64,000 nucleotides of DNA from Lacrimispora sp. BS-2 (lineage in GTDB: Bacteria; Bacillota; Clostridia; Lachnospirales; Lachnospiraceae): the NCBI RefSeq assembly GCF_040207125.1, contig NZ_CP157940.1, forward strand, positions 620,001 to 684,000, given 5' to 3'. Shown one piece after another: positions 42,629 through 52,081 of the stretch. Below the pieces are notes generated by a model. It worked only from the letters and a program-made list of their open reading frames with translations. It ran no database searches and was not told the origin of the DNA. A program made the translations under genes and the position numbers. The stretch's first letter is position 1; each line of letters opens with the position of its first letter.

Positions 42629-44494
42629 ATGGACAATATCAGTTATAATGAGGAAGCAATGGCAAGTGCAGGATTACCTTATGATGATATTAACTGGTAT
42701 ACGATTGCAGGTCAGCCTTTTGGTGCTGCATCCAGATTCAATGTTATTGTATTTAACGATGCCAATAACATTATAGATATTGAAGGGCCTGTAGCTATAG
42801 GTGGAAGTTTTTACAGTCCGAGGGGGTTGAGTGTTGGCTTTGTCAATAGAGGTAATGGCGAAGTCGGCTACTCACCGGATTTAGTACGCTTTTTAGTTGG
42901 CGGTAATGTATCTATGGCCGGCCCTTTGGTTGTTATCGGTCATGTGGTTGTCGGCGGTGGATTCCGTGCAGCCAAGGGAAGTACTTATTTCATTGGAAAA
43001 GATGGGCTGACTGATGGGATACAAGAACTAAAATTTTTGTACCAGGCCAATGGGGGCAGTCAATATTGGACGCCATCGGATAAAGGTGATCATTATTTGA
43101 TCCCCAGTTATGATGTACCAAGATATATACCTGCAAGCAGGATAGGCGCTGACATACCTGGATTTTTTAATGATGCAAGGGAAAGCATCGGATATTACAA
43201 AGATTGTATTGAAACTTTAACTCCCAATGGAATTATAGTGGATAATAATTACGAATGGATTTTAAGGGGAAATGATCCTGTACAGAATGTATTTCTTATT
43301 GATGTAAGGCCAAATGGTTTGATCAACAAAGGAATACGTGCAGAAGTTCCACAAGGAAGTACAGTTATTGTAAGGCTGAGAACGGGAGCCAATGCTCATT
43401 TGCAATACGGTGTTTATGGGGAAAGAAGTAAGGCTAACCAGACATTGTATGTGTTTGAGGATGCAACTAATATCTATATGGAAAAGTCTTCCGATATCTG
43501 GGGAAGTATTCTGGCGCCGCAGGCTATGTACCATGCACATCCTACAGGCGGCCATGTAAGCGGTAATGCGGCCTTGAGAGCTTTTGCTGTAAATGCTAAC
43601 AGCGGCTTTGAATTTCATTATTTTCCATTTGTTGGAGGAGTGACATGTCAAGCCATAGCACCAGCCCCCGTGGTTCCGGCTCCGGAAGTACCTCAAATAT
43701 CACCGGGAGAGGAGGAACAGCCTGCTCAGGTGTGCCCGGAATGCCCAACGTGTCCGGCACCAACACCTTGCCCTCCGCAGGAACCGTGTCCGGCACCAAC
43801 ACCGTGCCCTCCGCAGGAACCATGCCCGGCGTGCCCGGAACCAAGACCTTGTCCTCCGCAGGAACCATGCCCGGCGTGCCCGGAACCAAGGCCGTGTCCT
43901 CCGCAGGAACCATGCCCGGCGTGCCCGGAACCAAGGCCGTGTCCTCCGCAGGAACCGTGCCCGGCGTACCCGGAACCAAGGCCGTGTCCTCCACAGAAAC
44001 CCTGTCCGGCGTGCCCGGAATGCCCAAAACCGGAAAAAGAGTATATTCCCATTCCAATACCAATTCCAGCAGAATGCCCAAAACCGAAGCCATGCCCGGC
44101 CTGTCCAGAATGCCCCGTGTGCCCGGAATCGGAAAAGGAATACATTCCCATTCCTATTCCAATACCAATTCCTGCAGAGTGCCCGGAACCGGAACCCTGC
44201 CCTGTTTGCCAGGACTGCCTGATTAAACCCTGTATAATAATGGGTTGTATCTGGGGCTGCCGATGCCAGGATTTCCATGATTGGGATGTGAAATTATACC
44301 AGAGATGCAACGACACCGATACTTTTCTGTTCTGTATACAGATTAATGGTTGTGGCTGTTTTGAATTTACAGTTCCTTATGAAGGCCATTATATCTTAAA
44401 AGTAAGGATGTCTGATAGCTGCTGTAAGACATTCTGGTGCAAACCAATCATTACTTTGAATAATATTGGCGTAGCCAGTTTTATGGTTGAATAA
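42629..44494 (+). CDS. Large Cys-Pro repeat protein with choice-of-anchor-A-like N-terminal domain
   Basis: 621 residues in three parts. Residues 1-350 resemble the choice-of-anchor A/collagen-binding-type domain of beta repeats: FNVIVFNDANNI, IEGPVAIGGSFY, FLVGGNVSM, VIGHVVVGGGF, WGSILAPQA. Then about 150 residues of CPxCP and P-C-P-P-Q-E-P-C-P repeats, broken by two EKEYIPIPIPIP segments. The last 80 residues are a separate Cys-containing beta domain (RCNDTDTFLFCIQINGCGCFEFTVPYEGHY). No signal peptide, sortase motif or membrane helix, although the domains are typical of surface proteins. A spore coat/exosporium role would explain this; it is only a guess. ATG 42629 with GGCAGGAG upstream. 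Confidence 0.75.
   Translation: MDNISYNEEAMASAGLPYDDINWYTIAGQPFGAASRFNVIVFNDANNIIDIEGPVAIGGSFYSPRGLSVGFVNRGNGEVGYSPDLVRFLVGGNVSMAGPLVVIGHVVVGGGFRAAKGSTYFIGKDGLTDGIQELKFLYQANGGSQYWTPSDKGDHYLIPSYDVPRYIPASRIGADIPGFFNDARESIGYYKDCIETLTPNGIIVDNNYEWILRGNDPVQNVFLIDVRPNGLINKGIRAEVPQGSTVIVRLRTGANAHLQYGVYGERSKANQTLYVFEDATNIYMEKSSDIWGSILAPQAMYHAHPTGGHVSGNAALRAFAVNANSGFEFHYFPFVGGVTCQAIAPAPVVPAPEVPQISPGEEEQPAQVCPECPTCPAPTPCPPQEPCPAPTPCPPQEPCPACPEPRPCPPQEPCPACPEPRPCPPQEPCPACPEPRPCPPQEPCPAYPEPRPCPPQKPCPACPECPKPEKEYIPIPIPIPAECPKPKPCPACPECPVCPESEKEYIPIPIPIPIPAECPEPEPCPVCQDCLIKPCIIMGCIWGCRCQDFHDWDVKLYQRCNDTDTFLFCIQINGCGCFEFTVPYEGHYILKVRMSDSCCKTFWCKPIITLNNIGVASFMVE
43760..44020 (+). repeat. Tandem 45-bp (15-codon) repeats in the Cys-Pro protein
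   Basis: Six units in a row: one of 36 bp, then five of 45 bp encoding P-(R/T)-PCPPQEPCPACPE with few changes (one unit has Tyr for Cys, one Lys for Glu). Near-identity at DNA level indicates recent expansion. Codon composition (CCG, TGC, GAA, CCT) produces long spurious frames on both strands here. Confidence 0.9.
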
Positions 44495-44572
44495 TTTCAG
44501 ATCGATTTGCCATGTACTAATTTTATCAGGGCTGCTGCAAGTAGGGGATACCTTAATTGTAGCAGCTTTTTA

Positions 44573-45622
44573 TTAAGCTTTTACAGCCCAGCGTAATTTT
44601 GCACATCGGGCCCGGCCATTGGAATTACATTCGGCTGCTGATGGGCGAATCGCCTCAGGCGCTATTTCTTTGTAGATTCCTTCACGATGGAAGCGTTGAA
44701 AAGACTTTTTCACGAGACGATCTTCACCAGAATGAAAAGTAAGGATAGCAACTCGTCCGCCCTCAGCCAGGGCAGCAGGAAGTTTTTCTAAAAACTCATA
44801 TAGCACTTCAAATTCATTATTTACATCAATCCGCAACGCCTGAAAGCATCTTTGACAGGACTTCTTGATTTCATTATTTCTATCTTTTTCCGGAATGAAT
44901 TTCAGAGTATCTTTGATAATTTGCTGAAGCTGATTTGTTGTTGTAATGTCTGTTCCTTTTTTTATTGTAGAAATAATGGCATGAGCGATTTCTGCGGAAT
45001 GAGGCTCGTCCGCATTTTCTAACAACATACCGCATAATTCATTCTGCGAAATAGTTTTAAGACGATCAGCGGCAGAGATGCCTTTTAGTGGATTCAGCCG
45101 TAAGTCTAATGGTCCTTCTGCCTTAAAGGAAAATCCTCTTTCAGGATTGTCTATTTGCATGGAAGAAACACCCAAATCCGCCAATATAAAATCTAATGGT
45201 CCTGATTCGGAAGTGATTTGATCTATATTGGAAAAGTTTGTTTGCTTAATCGTTAAAATTTCGGGGCCATAACCTAAGCGCTCTAAACGTTCCCTTGTCC
45301 GAGGTAATTCGATAGAATCTACATCAGTAGCATACAAGTGCCCCTTTGAATTTAAACATTTAAGCATCTCTAAAGTATGACCACCATAGCCTAGAGTTGC
45401 ATCTAATCCAGTTTGTCCAGGGGTAATTTGTAAGAATTCCAATATTTCTTTCACGCAAATGGAACGATGCATACCAGCAGGAGTATTGCCCTTTTGAATA
45501 ACCTTTGCCACAGCATCAGCATATAGTTCTGGCTGCAGTTCTTTATATTTATCTTTAAAAGCTTTTGGGTGAGTACCTTTATACCTGGTACGACGCTGAT
45601 GTTTTTGTTCTTGATTATCCAT
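44573..45622 (-). CDS. rsmH: RsmH-family 16S rRNA methyltransferase, second-copy type
   Basis: 349 residues. RsmH methylates N4 of C1402 in the decoding centre of 16S rRNA. Conserved parts: GMHRSICVKEILEFL, GLDATLGYGGHTLEML (SAM site), ATDVDSIELPRTRERL, DFILADLGVSSMQIDNPERGFSF, PLDLRLNP, RCFQALRIDVNNE, AILTFHSGEDRLVKK and the final RARCAKLRWAVK. It is about 35 residues longer than the dcw-cluster enzyme at the N-terminus (a basic QKHQRRTRYKG extension). Its neighbours are unrelated to the division cluster, so it is probably a paralogue. ATG 45622 with AAGGTGG. Confidence 0.88.
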   Translation of the reverse strand: MDNQEQKHQRRTRYKGTHPKAFKDKYKELQPELYADAVAKVIQKGNTPAGMHRSICVKEILEFLQITPGQTGLDATLGYGGHTLEMLKCLNSKGHLYATDVDSIELPRTRERLERLGYGPEILTIKQTNFSNIDQITSESGPLDFILADLGVSSMQIDNPERGFSFKAEGPLDLRLNPLKGISAADRLKTISQNELCGMLLENADEPHSAEIAHAIISTIKKGTDITTTNQLQQIIKDTLKFIPEKDRNNEIKKSCQRCFQALRIDVNNEFEVLYEFLEKLPAALAEGGRVAILTFHSGEDRLVKKSFQRFHREGIYKEIAPEAIRPSAAECNSNGRARCAKLRWAVKA

Positions 45623-45858
45623 TCTTGCTACCACCTTTTTAAATATCTATTTTTTATATGATTCAAAGTGTCTGCGAAGCTGACGGTTTTGAATATTTCT
45701 ATATAACATGATATCAAAAGCATGTCATAATAGCAAATGAAACCGTTTTTATTGCATTGAACGGTATCCTCATGTAAAATGGGTTAGTACGTGATTTATA
45801 AAAAATAAGTAATTCATTTTATAATTATACATTTTTTCAATTAATGAGAGGTTTAGAT

Positions 45859-47304
45859 ATGGATATTAAAGGTTTTCACAATTATACAATCAGCGAGGAT
45901 ATCGTAAAGGCACTTAATGGTCTGGAATATGATATACCTACAGAAGTACAGGCTAAAGTCATTCCAGCCGCTTTAGAAAAAAATGATCTTATCGTCAAAG
46001 CGAAGACGGGCAGCGGCAAGACGGCTGCATACGCAATTCCCATATGTGAATTAGTTGAATGGCTTGAAAATAAACCACAAGCACTAATCCTGACTCCTAC
46101 AAGGGAACTTGCTGTTCAAGTAAAAGAGGATTTTACCAATATAGGAAGATTTAAACGAATAAAGGCAGCGGCAATCTATGGGGGACACCAGTTTTCTATT
46201 GAGAAAGCAGAGTTAAAGCAGAAAACACATGTAGTCGTTGGTACGCCGGGGCGTGTTATGGATCACATAAAGAAAGGTACGTTGACCTTAAATAAAATTA
46301 ACTGCTTGGTAATTGATGAAGCAGACAGAATGCTGGATATGGGGTTTATTGAACAGGTAGAAACAATTATAAAAGAACTGCCCGGGGAACGGATGACAAT
46401 GTTATTTTCTGCGACCATGTCCGATGAAGTAAAAAGTATATCATCGAATTATATGAGAGACCCTGTCAATATAGATGTCAGCGAGGCCAGTATCATGACA
46501 GCTGATATTAATCATTTTCTTTATATTACAAATGAAGAAGATAAGTTTGGACTGCTTACCGATGTTATGATTATTGAAAAACCGGATAGCGGTATCATCT
46601 TTTGCAGTACAAAGGATCGGGTGGATATGGTATGTGATAGCCTGAATGATTTAGGCTATCCCTGTATTAAAATGCATGGAGGTATGGAACAGGCTGATCG
46701 ATTATCTGCAATGATGCGTTTTAGAAGGGGAGAGTACCGCTATTTAATTGCTACAGATGTAGCGGCAAGAGGTATCGATATAGAGAACATTTCTCTGGTC
46801 ATTAACTATGACATTCCCCTGGATGAGGAAAACTATGTCCATCGTACCGGAAGAACAGGGCGTGCAGGGCAAAAAGGGAAAGCCATCTCCTTTGTGGTTT
46901 CCACACAAACCAGATATTTACATGACATCGAAGAACTGATCGGGTTTAAAATTCAGGAAATAACGAAACCTGCCAAAGAGGAAGTGGCCAGGCTGAAACC
47001 TTCTTTTGATAAAAAAATGAATATGGTTCCTCAGATTAAAAAGCTGAAAAGTGATCAGTTAAATAAGGATATAATGAAATTGCGTTTCAATGGCGGAAAG
47101 AAAAAGAAGCTTAGGGCAACTAATTTTGTTGGAGTCATATCCAATCTGGAAGGTGTGGGAGCAGAGGACATCGGAATAATAACTATACAAGATACCCTTA
47201 CCTATATAGAAATACTAAACGGTAAAGGCCCATTGGTACTGGAAGCAATGAAACATACAATGGTCTGCGGTAAGCAATTGAAGGTGACGGAGGCGAGAAT
47301 TTAA
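45859..47304 (+). CDS. dbpA: DbpA-type DEAD-box RNA helicase
   Basis: 481 residues. Helicase core: [11 protein letters not shown] (Q motif), [65 protein letters not shown]. The C-terminal 75 residues form the DbpA RNA-binding domain ([35 protein letters not shown]), which in DbpA/YxiN recognises hairpin 92 of 23S rRNA. The role would be late assembly of the large ribosomal subunit. ATG 45859; the frame start 45844 is within the ribosome binding region (GAGAGG). Confidence 0.93.
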   Translation: MDIKGFHNYTISEDIVKALNGLEYDIPTEVQAKVIPAALEKNDLIVKAKTGSGKTAAYAIPICELVEWLENKPQALILTPTRELAVQVKEDFTNIGRFKRIKAAAIYGGHQFSIEKAELKQKTHVVVGTPGRVMDHIKKGTLTLNKINCLVIDEADRMLDMGFIEQVETIIKELPGERMTMLFSATMSDEVKSISSNYMRDPVNIDVSEASIMTADINHFLYITNEEDKFGLLTDVMIIEKPDSGIIFCSTKDRVDMVCDSLNDLGYPCIKMHGGMEQADRLSAMMRFRRGEYRYLIATDVAARGIDIENISLVINYDIPLDEENYVHRTGRTGRAGQKGKAISFVVSTQTRYLHDIEELIGFKIQEITKPAKEEVARLKPSFDKKMNMVPQIKKLKSDQLNKDIMKLRFNGGKKKKLRATNFVGVISNLEGVGAEDIGIITIQDTLTYIEILNGKGPLVLEAMKHTMVCGKQLKVTEARI

Positions 47305-47423
47305 ACGTATGGGAATAAATGATATTATCATGAATGTCCGTTTTACAGGCTGAGGAGAAGACAAAACAAGCCAGATTAGTACTTGTAGATTTGGTACAAA
47401 GTCTAATGGAGAGGAGTTTTAAG

Positions 47424-48038
47424 TTGGAATTCAATGAAAAATTACAACAACTTAGAAAACAAAGGAATCTGACTCAGGAACAACTTGCAGAACAATTATA
47501 CGTTTCAAGAACTGCAATCTCAAAATGGGAAAGTGGTAAGGGTTATCCCAATATTGAGTCACTAAAAGGTATATCAAAGCTTTTTGATGTTTCTATTGAT
47601 GAGCTGCTTTCTGGTGATGAACTCATTAGTATAGCAGCAACTGAAAATCGTTCTAATTTGAGTAAAGTCTTCGGATTCATCTATGCGGTGCTGGATATAA
47701 TGGCAATTGCCTTTATCCTTTTACCTCTTTACGGACAACCGGTGGGGACTCATATCCAGGCGGTTAATCTGCTTATGTACACTAATAATACTCAGGCAAT
47801 TCTTACATGTTATTGGGTCATTTTTATTACCTTGACAGGGCTTGGGATCACGCAGTTTGTTTTTTCATATTTAGAAAAAGAAAAATTAAGGGGTATCATT
47901 TCCAAGACTTCCTTTGCCATAGATGCAATAGCGATTATTTCCTTTTTTGCAACAAGAGAGCCATATGCAGGGGCCTTGCTGTTTTTCTTTTTTGTTATTA
48001 AGGTATTCACCTTGTTAAAAGAAAAACAAATCAAATAA
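47424..48038 (+). CDS. bcrR: BcrR-like membrane-bound XRE regulator (bacitracin sensor)
   Basis: 204 residues. Residues 1-65 form an XRE helix-turn-helix (FNEKLQQLRKQRNLTQEQLAEQLYVSRTAISKWESGKGYPN). The rest has about four hydrophobic segments (around 82-105, 125-150, 160-175, 178-198), the layout of BcrR in Enterococcus and Clostridium, which senses bacitracin and activates bcrABD directly. Downstream genes fit. TTG 47424 is chosen with GAGGAG 7 bases earlier, giving MEFNEKLQQLR; the longer frame from 47334 is not supported. Followed by a possible operator/terminator. Confidence 0.85.
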   Translation: MEFNEKLQQLRKQRNLTQEQLAEQLYVSRTAISKWESGKGYPNIESLKGISKLFDVSIDELLSGDELISIAATENRSNLSKVFGFIYAVLDIMAIAFILLPLYGQPVGTHIQAVNLLMYTNNTQAILTCYWVIFITLTGLGITQFVFSYLEKEKLRGIISKTSFAIDAIAIISFFATREPYAGALLFFFFVIKVFTLLKEKQIK

Positions 48039-48066
48039 ATACTGAAAAGCTTGAAAACAGGCCTTT

Positions 48067-48117
48067 GACACGAAACGTGTCGGGGCTTTTTTCCATTGTG
48101 ACGACAGGTTTCTTGTT
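48067..48117. promoter_or_regulatory. Candidate BcrR operator pair upstream of bcrA
   Basis: GACACGAAACGTGTC (48067-48081) is GACA-N7-TGTC; a second site, GACAGGTTTCTTGTT (48103-48117), is GACA-N7-TGTT with one mismatch. Centres are 36 bp apart. As I recall, BcrR of Enterococcus faecalis binds GACA-N7-TGTC repeats before bcrABD. The first site also lies in a GC-rich stem followed by CTTTTTT, so it may double as the bcrR terminator. Confidence 0.6.
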
Positions 48118-48184
48118 CAACTCATGTTAGATATGAATAATAAAGCTATCATTCATACAGGACTTGAATGAAAAGAAAGGACAT

Positions 48185-48965
48185 ATGGAGATGGAATATC
48201 TTATTGAAACAAGAAATCTGAAAAAACAGTATGGAAAATCAATTGTGGTAAACGATGTCAGCGTCCATGTACCGAAAGGGAAAATCTACGCCTTGCTCGG
48301 CAGAAATGGTGCAGGAAAAACAACCTTAATGAAAATGCTTCTTAAACTCATTCAATCAACAAGCGGAGAAATTTATTTGTTTGGTACAAGGTGTGAGAAG
48401 ACAGACCGCAGCATTTACCGGCAAATCGGATCTATCATTGAGACGCCTGGTATTTTACGAAAATCTTACCGCGTCTGACAACTTAAACCTTTTGATGCGC
48501 TTGCGTGGTCAGGGAAAAAAGGAGGACATAATGAAGGCTTTGGAAATGGTCGGTCTGCATCATGAATTTTCAAAGCCCTTTTCGGATTATTCATTAGGTA
48601 TGAAACAACGGCTTGGAATTGCAGCGGCACTGATGCATGAACCCAAATTGCTCATACTGGATGAGCAGATCAACGGACTTGATCCAATCGGAATCTCAGA
48701 AATCCGCACATTACTTACATCACTTTGCCGGGACAAAGGAACGACTATATTTGTATCCAGCCATGTGCTTAGTGAAATTGAGCAAATTGCGGATGTCATT
48801 GGAGTGATGCATGAGGGACAGTTGATTGAAGAAATCAAAATGGAGGACCTTCAAAATCGCAGACATGAGTATATTGAATTTGAAGTTTCAGATATGACGA
48901 AAGCATTGGAAATTCTGGAAAAAAGCTATGGGATTACAGACTTCCAGGTACAGGGCATTGCTTAA
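48185..48965 (+). pseudogene. bcrA: BcrA-like bacitracin ABC exporter ATPase, frameshifted and internally deleted
   Basis: The frame from 48185 has the Walker A (LLGRNGAGKTT) and runs to about 48450. The rest, with YSLGMKQRLGIAAALM (signature), LLILDEQINGLDP (Walker B) and VSSHVLSEIEQIADV, is in another frame to 48965. An extra base near 48451-48455 explains the break (PG-FYENLTASD would be continuous). The C-terminal 60-70 residues of BcrA-type proteins are also missing: homology goes from YGITDFQVQ straight to the terminal GIA. Note Gln in place of Pro after the Walker B Glu. Such a protein would probably not drive export. Start ATG 48185 or 48191. Confidence 0.8.
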
Positions 48966-49707
48966 TCTGGTTTACTGTGAAATCTTAAAATTGAAACGCT
49001 CTAAAATCGTCTTATTCAGTATCTTAGGCGTTTTGTCCACTCCTTTTATGATGTTAGTCGAAGCGTTGCAAACCCATTTTGACCATCCGGAGCAGGTTTT
49101 TACATTAAATGACATATTCGACAGCAGCTTGTTATATGTCATGTTATTGATGAATATGATGGTTTATGTGGCGATTACCTCTTACTTATTCAGCAGGGAG
49201 TATACGGAAAAGACATTGAAAATGATATTGCCTGCACCTGTTTCGCGAATTGACTTTATAACTGGCAAGTTTCTCATGCTGTATATTTGGACTACGGTAC
49301 TGACTGTTTTGACCTGGGCAGCAATCTTTGTTTTAATGTCAGTTTATCATGTCATCTTTGGTTTAGATGGGTTTCGTTTTAATGTTGCAGGCGAATGGCT
49401 GATCAAGTTTTTATTGGGGCGTGTATTAATGTTTTTGACCATATCTCCATTTGCATATATAGCCGAAAAAACAAAAGGATTTGTTATACCTGTGATTGTG
49501 TCAGCAGCCGTTGTTATGGGGAGTGCAGCAATTAGTAATCATAAATTTGGCGCTTTCTATCCTTGGACAGCTAACTTATTTTTAGTAAATGGCAGAATTC
49601 AAAGTAGGGATTATCCAATTTCCGTAGTCATAGGGATCATTTTATTTGTTTCACTCTCAGGCTTTTATTCAACATTTAGATATTTTTATAAGGAGGATTT
49701 AAAATAA
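48958..49707 (+). CDS. bcrB: BcrB-like ABC-2 permease
   Basis: 249 residues, six membrane helices, of the lantibiotic/bacitracin exporter permease class: [18 protein letters not shown] at the N-terminus, [27 protein letters not shown] in the cytoplasmic loop, C-terminal [16 protein letters not shown] 48958 is used because homology begins there and it overlaps the bcrA stop, as expected for coupled genes. Frame appears intact, but its ATPase partner is damaged. It ends with TAATG shared with the next gene. Confidence 0.82.
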   Translation: MLNLVYCEILKLKRSKIVLFSILGVLSTPFMMLVEALQTHFDHPEQVFTLNDIFDSSLLYVMLLMNMMVYVAITSYLFSREYTEKTLKMILPAPVSRIDFITGKFLMLYIWTTVLTVLTWAAIFVLMSVYHVIFGLDGFRFNVAGEWLIKFLLGRVLMFLTISPFAYIAEKTKGFVIPVIVSAAVVMGSAAISNHKFGAFYPWTANLFLVNGRIQSRDYPISVVIGIILFVSLSGFYSTFRYFYKEDLK

Positions 49708-50537
49708 TGCCATTTGATTTCATGGAAGTTATAAAAGTTATAATTCTTGGTATTGTAGAGGGCATTACAGAGTGGCTGCCCATCAGCAGCACAGGCCATA
49801 TGCTCTTGGTCGATGAGTTCTTACAGCTTAATATGAGCGAATCATTTAAAGAAATGTTTTTTGTTGTTATTCAGCTTGGCGCAATCTTAGCGGTGGTGGT
49901 GATATTTTGGAACAGAATGATTCCTATTACATTCAAAGAAAACAGGCAGGTGGTTGTCGATAAGGATATTCTTTCCCTATGGTTTAAGGTTGTAATTGCC
50001 TGTATTCCGGGTGCTGTCGTGACAGTTTTCTTCGATGATTATATTGAAGCACATTTGCATACCCCTGTTGTCATTGCAATTACATTGATTTTTTATGGTA
50101 TTGCATTTATTCTAATTGAAAATTGGAATCAAAAACGGCCCTCTGAGGAGTGTGGGGTGTTGGACATCACTTATAAAACAGCATTGATGATTGGCTTCTT
50201 TCAGGTACTGTCTATTATACCTGGTACATCGCGTTCCGGTTCAACAATTATCGGAGCTTTATTGATCGGAGTACCCAGGCTTGCAGCAGCGGAGTTTACA
50301 TTCTTTCTTGCTGTACCGGTCATGTTCGGATTAAGCGCATTAAAGCTTTTAAAGTTCGGTATTGCTTTTACAGGGCTGGAATTAATGACGTTAGGGATTG
50401 GAATGGCGGCAGCATTTATTGTGTCATTGCTCGTTATTAAGTTCTTGATGAGCTATATTAAAAAACATGATTTTAAAATATTCGGCTGGTATCGCATTGC
50501 ACTGGGCATCCTTGTGTTACTCTATTTTTCCATATAA
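49707..50537 (+). CDS. uppP: Undecaprenyl-diphosphatase (UppP/BcrD type)
   Basis: 276 residues, about eight membrane helices. BacA/UppP motif 1 GIVEGITEWLPISSTGHMLL (active-site Glu) and motif 2 IPGTSRSGST are intact. The enzyme dephosphorylates C55-PP, the target of bacitracin, so it gives resistance by lowering target level and serves peptidoglycan synthesis. In bcrABD operons this is the bcrD position. It overlaps bcrB by one base. Because it needs no ATPase, it could still act if bcrA is dead. Confidence 0.93.
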   Translation: MPFDFMEVIKVIILGIVEGITEWLPISSTGHMLLVDEFLQLNMSESFKEMFFVVIQLGAILAVVVIFWNRMIPITFKENRQVVVDKDILSLWFKVVIACIPGAVVTVFFDDYIEAHLHTPVVIAITLIFYGIAFILIENWNQKRPSEECGVLDITYKTALMIGFFQVLSIIPGTSRSGSTIIGALLIGVPRLAAAEFTFFLAVPVMFGLSALKLLKFGIAFTGLELMTLGIGMAAAFIVSLLVIKFLMSYIKKHDFKIFGWYRIALGILVLLYFSI

Positions 50538-51136
50538 CCTTTGGGATAAAAAAAATTGCATAAAGGTCCACTGAAATGTTCCGACAAAAAATCCTTTTAA
50601 GAGACTTTTTATCTTTTTTATTTCTTTAAATCTTAACTTGGAATAAAGGTGTTTTGCAGAGTTTTCTTCAGCAACCGCTAATGACCAGGAGGTATAACCC
50701 TGATCCAATAAGGCTTGTTCGGCATGCTGAAGCAGCATGCCAATTCCTTTTCCACGTAATGCTTCATTAATTGCGATATGTTCTATATAGCATTCATTTG
50801 GCGTGTTAACATCTAACAGCAACATTTTTAAAAACAGCGGTAAGATGTTAATGACGCCATACCTTTGGCATAAGGAAATAATTGGTATTCTTTCATTTCT
50901 TTTTTACTGCAGTGTATTAAAATTACTCCAACTATATTCTGATTTTGTTTTGCAACAAAATGGATATAGGCGGGGGCACCGGCTTTCAAATCCCAGGAAG
51001 CAGATATAATATCTTTTATATCATGAACGCTTAAATTCTGACGATGGCAAAACTTACTTTTAAAAGAATGCACTAATAAAGCTATTACGCTTTCAAAATC
51101 TTTGTTTTGATACTCTTCAATCGTAATATGGTCCAT
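50517..51136 (-). pseudogene. GNAT acetyltransferase, frameshifted
   Basis: Read leftwards, the frame 51136-50828 starts MDHITIEEYQNKDFESVIALL with a GGAAGG ribosome binding site. The continuation VINILPLFLKMLLLDVNT, then IEHIAINEALRGKGIGMLL (acetyl-CoA motif A) and the C-terminal AVAEENSAKHLYSKLRFKE, is in another frame to 50517. One base lost near 50860 (AAAGG) accounts for it. Joined, it is about 205 residues with the R-G-K-G-I-G CoA loop. Substrate unknown. Confidence 0.72.
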
Positions 51137-51238
51137 GGCAAGCCTTCCTTTACAAACTATTATTTAGGTTCTATACTTACAATAAACCCTTGAGCAGCTC
51201 AAGAGTCAATGGTTCGATTTTATTTTTGGGAGGATCAA

Positions 51239-51485
51239 ATGCACGGATTGTTACGGATTGGACAAGTAAGCAAATGGTATGGAATATCCTTGGATACTTT
51301 ACGGCACTATGATAGAAAGGGGCTGCTTGAACCAATCGTTGATGCACAAGTGGTTATCGGTATTATTCCCTGGAACATCTGGACATTCTGGAAATGATTC
51401 TGGTAGGAAAATTTACTGAGATTCCTCTGGATCAAATGAAGGAAAAAATAAGAAGAGTTCATAATGGAGTATCTTTTCTAGGATG
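51239..51485 (+). pseudogene. MerR-family regulator fragment, frameshifted
   Basis: From ATG 51239 (GGGAGG upstream) the frame reads LLRIGQVSKWYGISLDTLRHYDRKGLLEP, a MerR helix-turn-helix, then leaves homology at about 51345. The continuation TSGYRYYSLEHLDILEMIL to a stop at 51485 is one base out of frame. Even joined it is only about 80 residues, without the dimer and effector domains. Not functional as it stands. Confidence 0.75.
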
Positions 51486-51512
51486 AGTTCCAATTTGACG
51501 GGAGGTATTTAA

Positions 51513-51931
51513 GTGGGGTGTAAAATACGGGAATGGCAGGTAGAGGATGCTGAAAATTTAGCATTAGCGATAAATAACAAGAAAATCCAGGATAATTTAA
51601 GAGATGGATTGCCTTATCCCTACACAGTTGAAGATGCAAAAGAATATATTACCTCTATGTTGTCAGCGAACAAGGATGTGACATATGCTTTTGCTGTTAC
51701 GGTATATGATAAAGTGATTGGAAGCATTGGAGTGTTCCGCTGTAACAACATTCATTTCAGAAGTGCTGAAATGGGTTATTATATAGCGGAATCATATTGG
51801 GGAAAAGGAATTGGAACAAGTGCAGTGAAACAGACTTGCTACCGCTTTTAAAGCAGATGATGGCCAGCAAACAGTTTAAATCTACATATTTGGATAAATT
51901 GCTGTTAAATAAAAAATCTAAAAAACAATAA
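51513..51931 (+). pseudogene. GNAT (RimJ-like) acetyltransferase N-terminal part fused to a foreign tail
   Basis: GTG 51513 opens a GNAT frame (IREWQVEDAENLALAINNKKIQDNLRDGLPYPYT, AEMGYYIAESYWGKGIGTSAVKQ) that stops at 51851 just after the CoA loop, missing the last third of the domain. Right after, in another frame, 51833-51931 reads LLPLLKQMMASKQFKSTYLDKLL...KKQ, which looks like the tail of a different protein. A deletion that joined two genes is the simplest reading. Confidence 0.6.
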
Positions 51932-51984
51932 AAGGTTTGCAGCCCCGCCAGGTTCAATCAGCCTCTTTTTTGGCTGTTTGAAAC

Positions 51985-52025
51985 TTGACTGGTAATAAAC
52001 AAGGCAGTATAGTATAGCTTATACT
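51985..52025 (+). promoter_or_regulatory. Promoter and operator-like palindrome of the siderophore-type AraC gene
   Basis: TTGACT (51985-51990), 17-bp spacer, TATAGT (52008-52013), then AGTATAGCTTATACT (52011-52025), a palindrome overlapping the -10. Autoregulation is likely. Confidence 0.65.
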
Positions 52026-52081
52026 AACAGCTTGCTGAACTATATTTTTTGATAGTATTAAGACGAGAGAGGAGCTTGTAA

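Noticed and set aside
43760-44020. CRISPR-like array
   Set aside because: Repeats are contiguous without spacers and encode a regular peptide in frame with the gene; no cas genes are present.
43596-44316. Long frames on both strands opposite and beside the Cys-Pro gene
   Set aside because: They arise from the 45-bp repeat, which has no stop codon in several frames; none has a ribosome binding site and all lie inside a well-supported gene.
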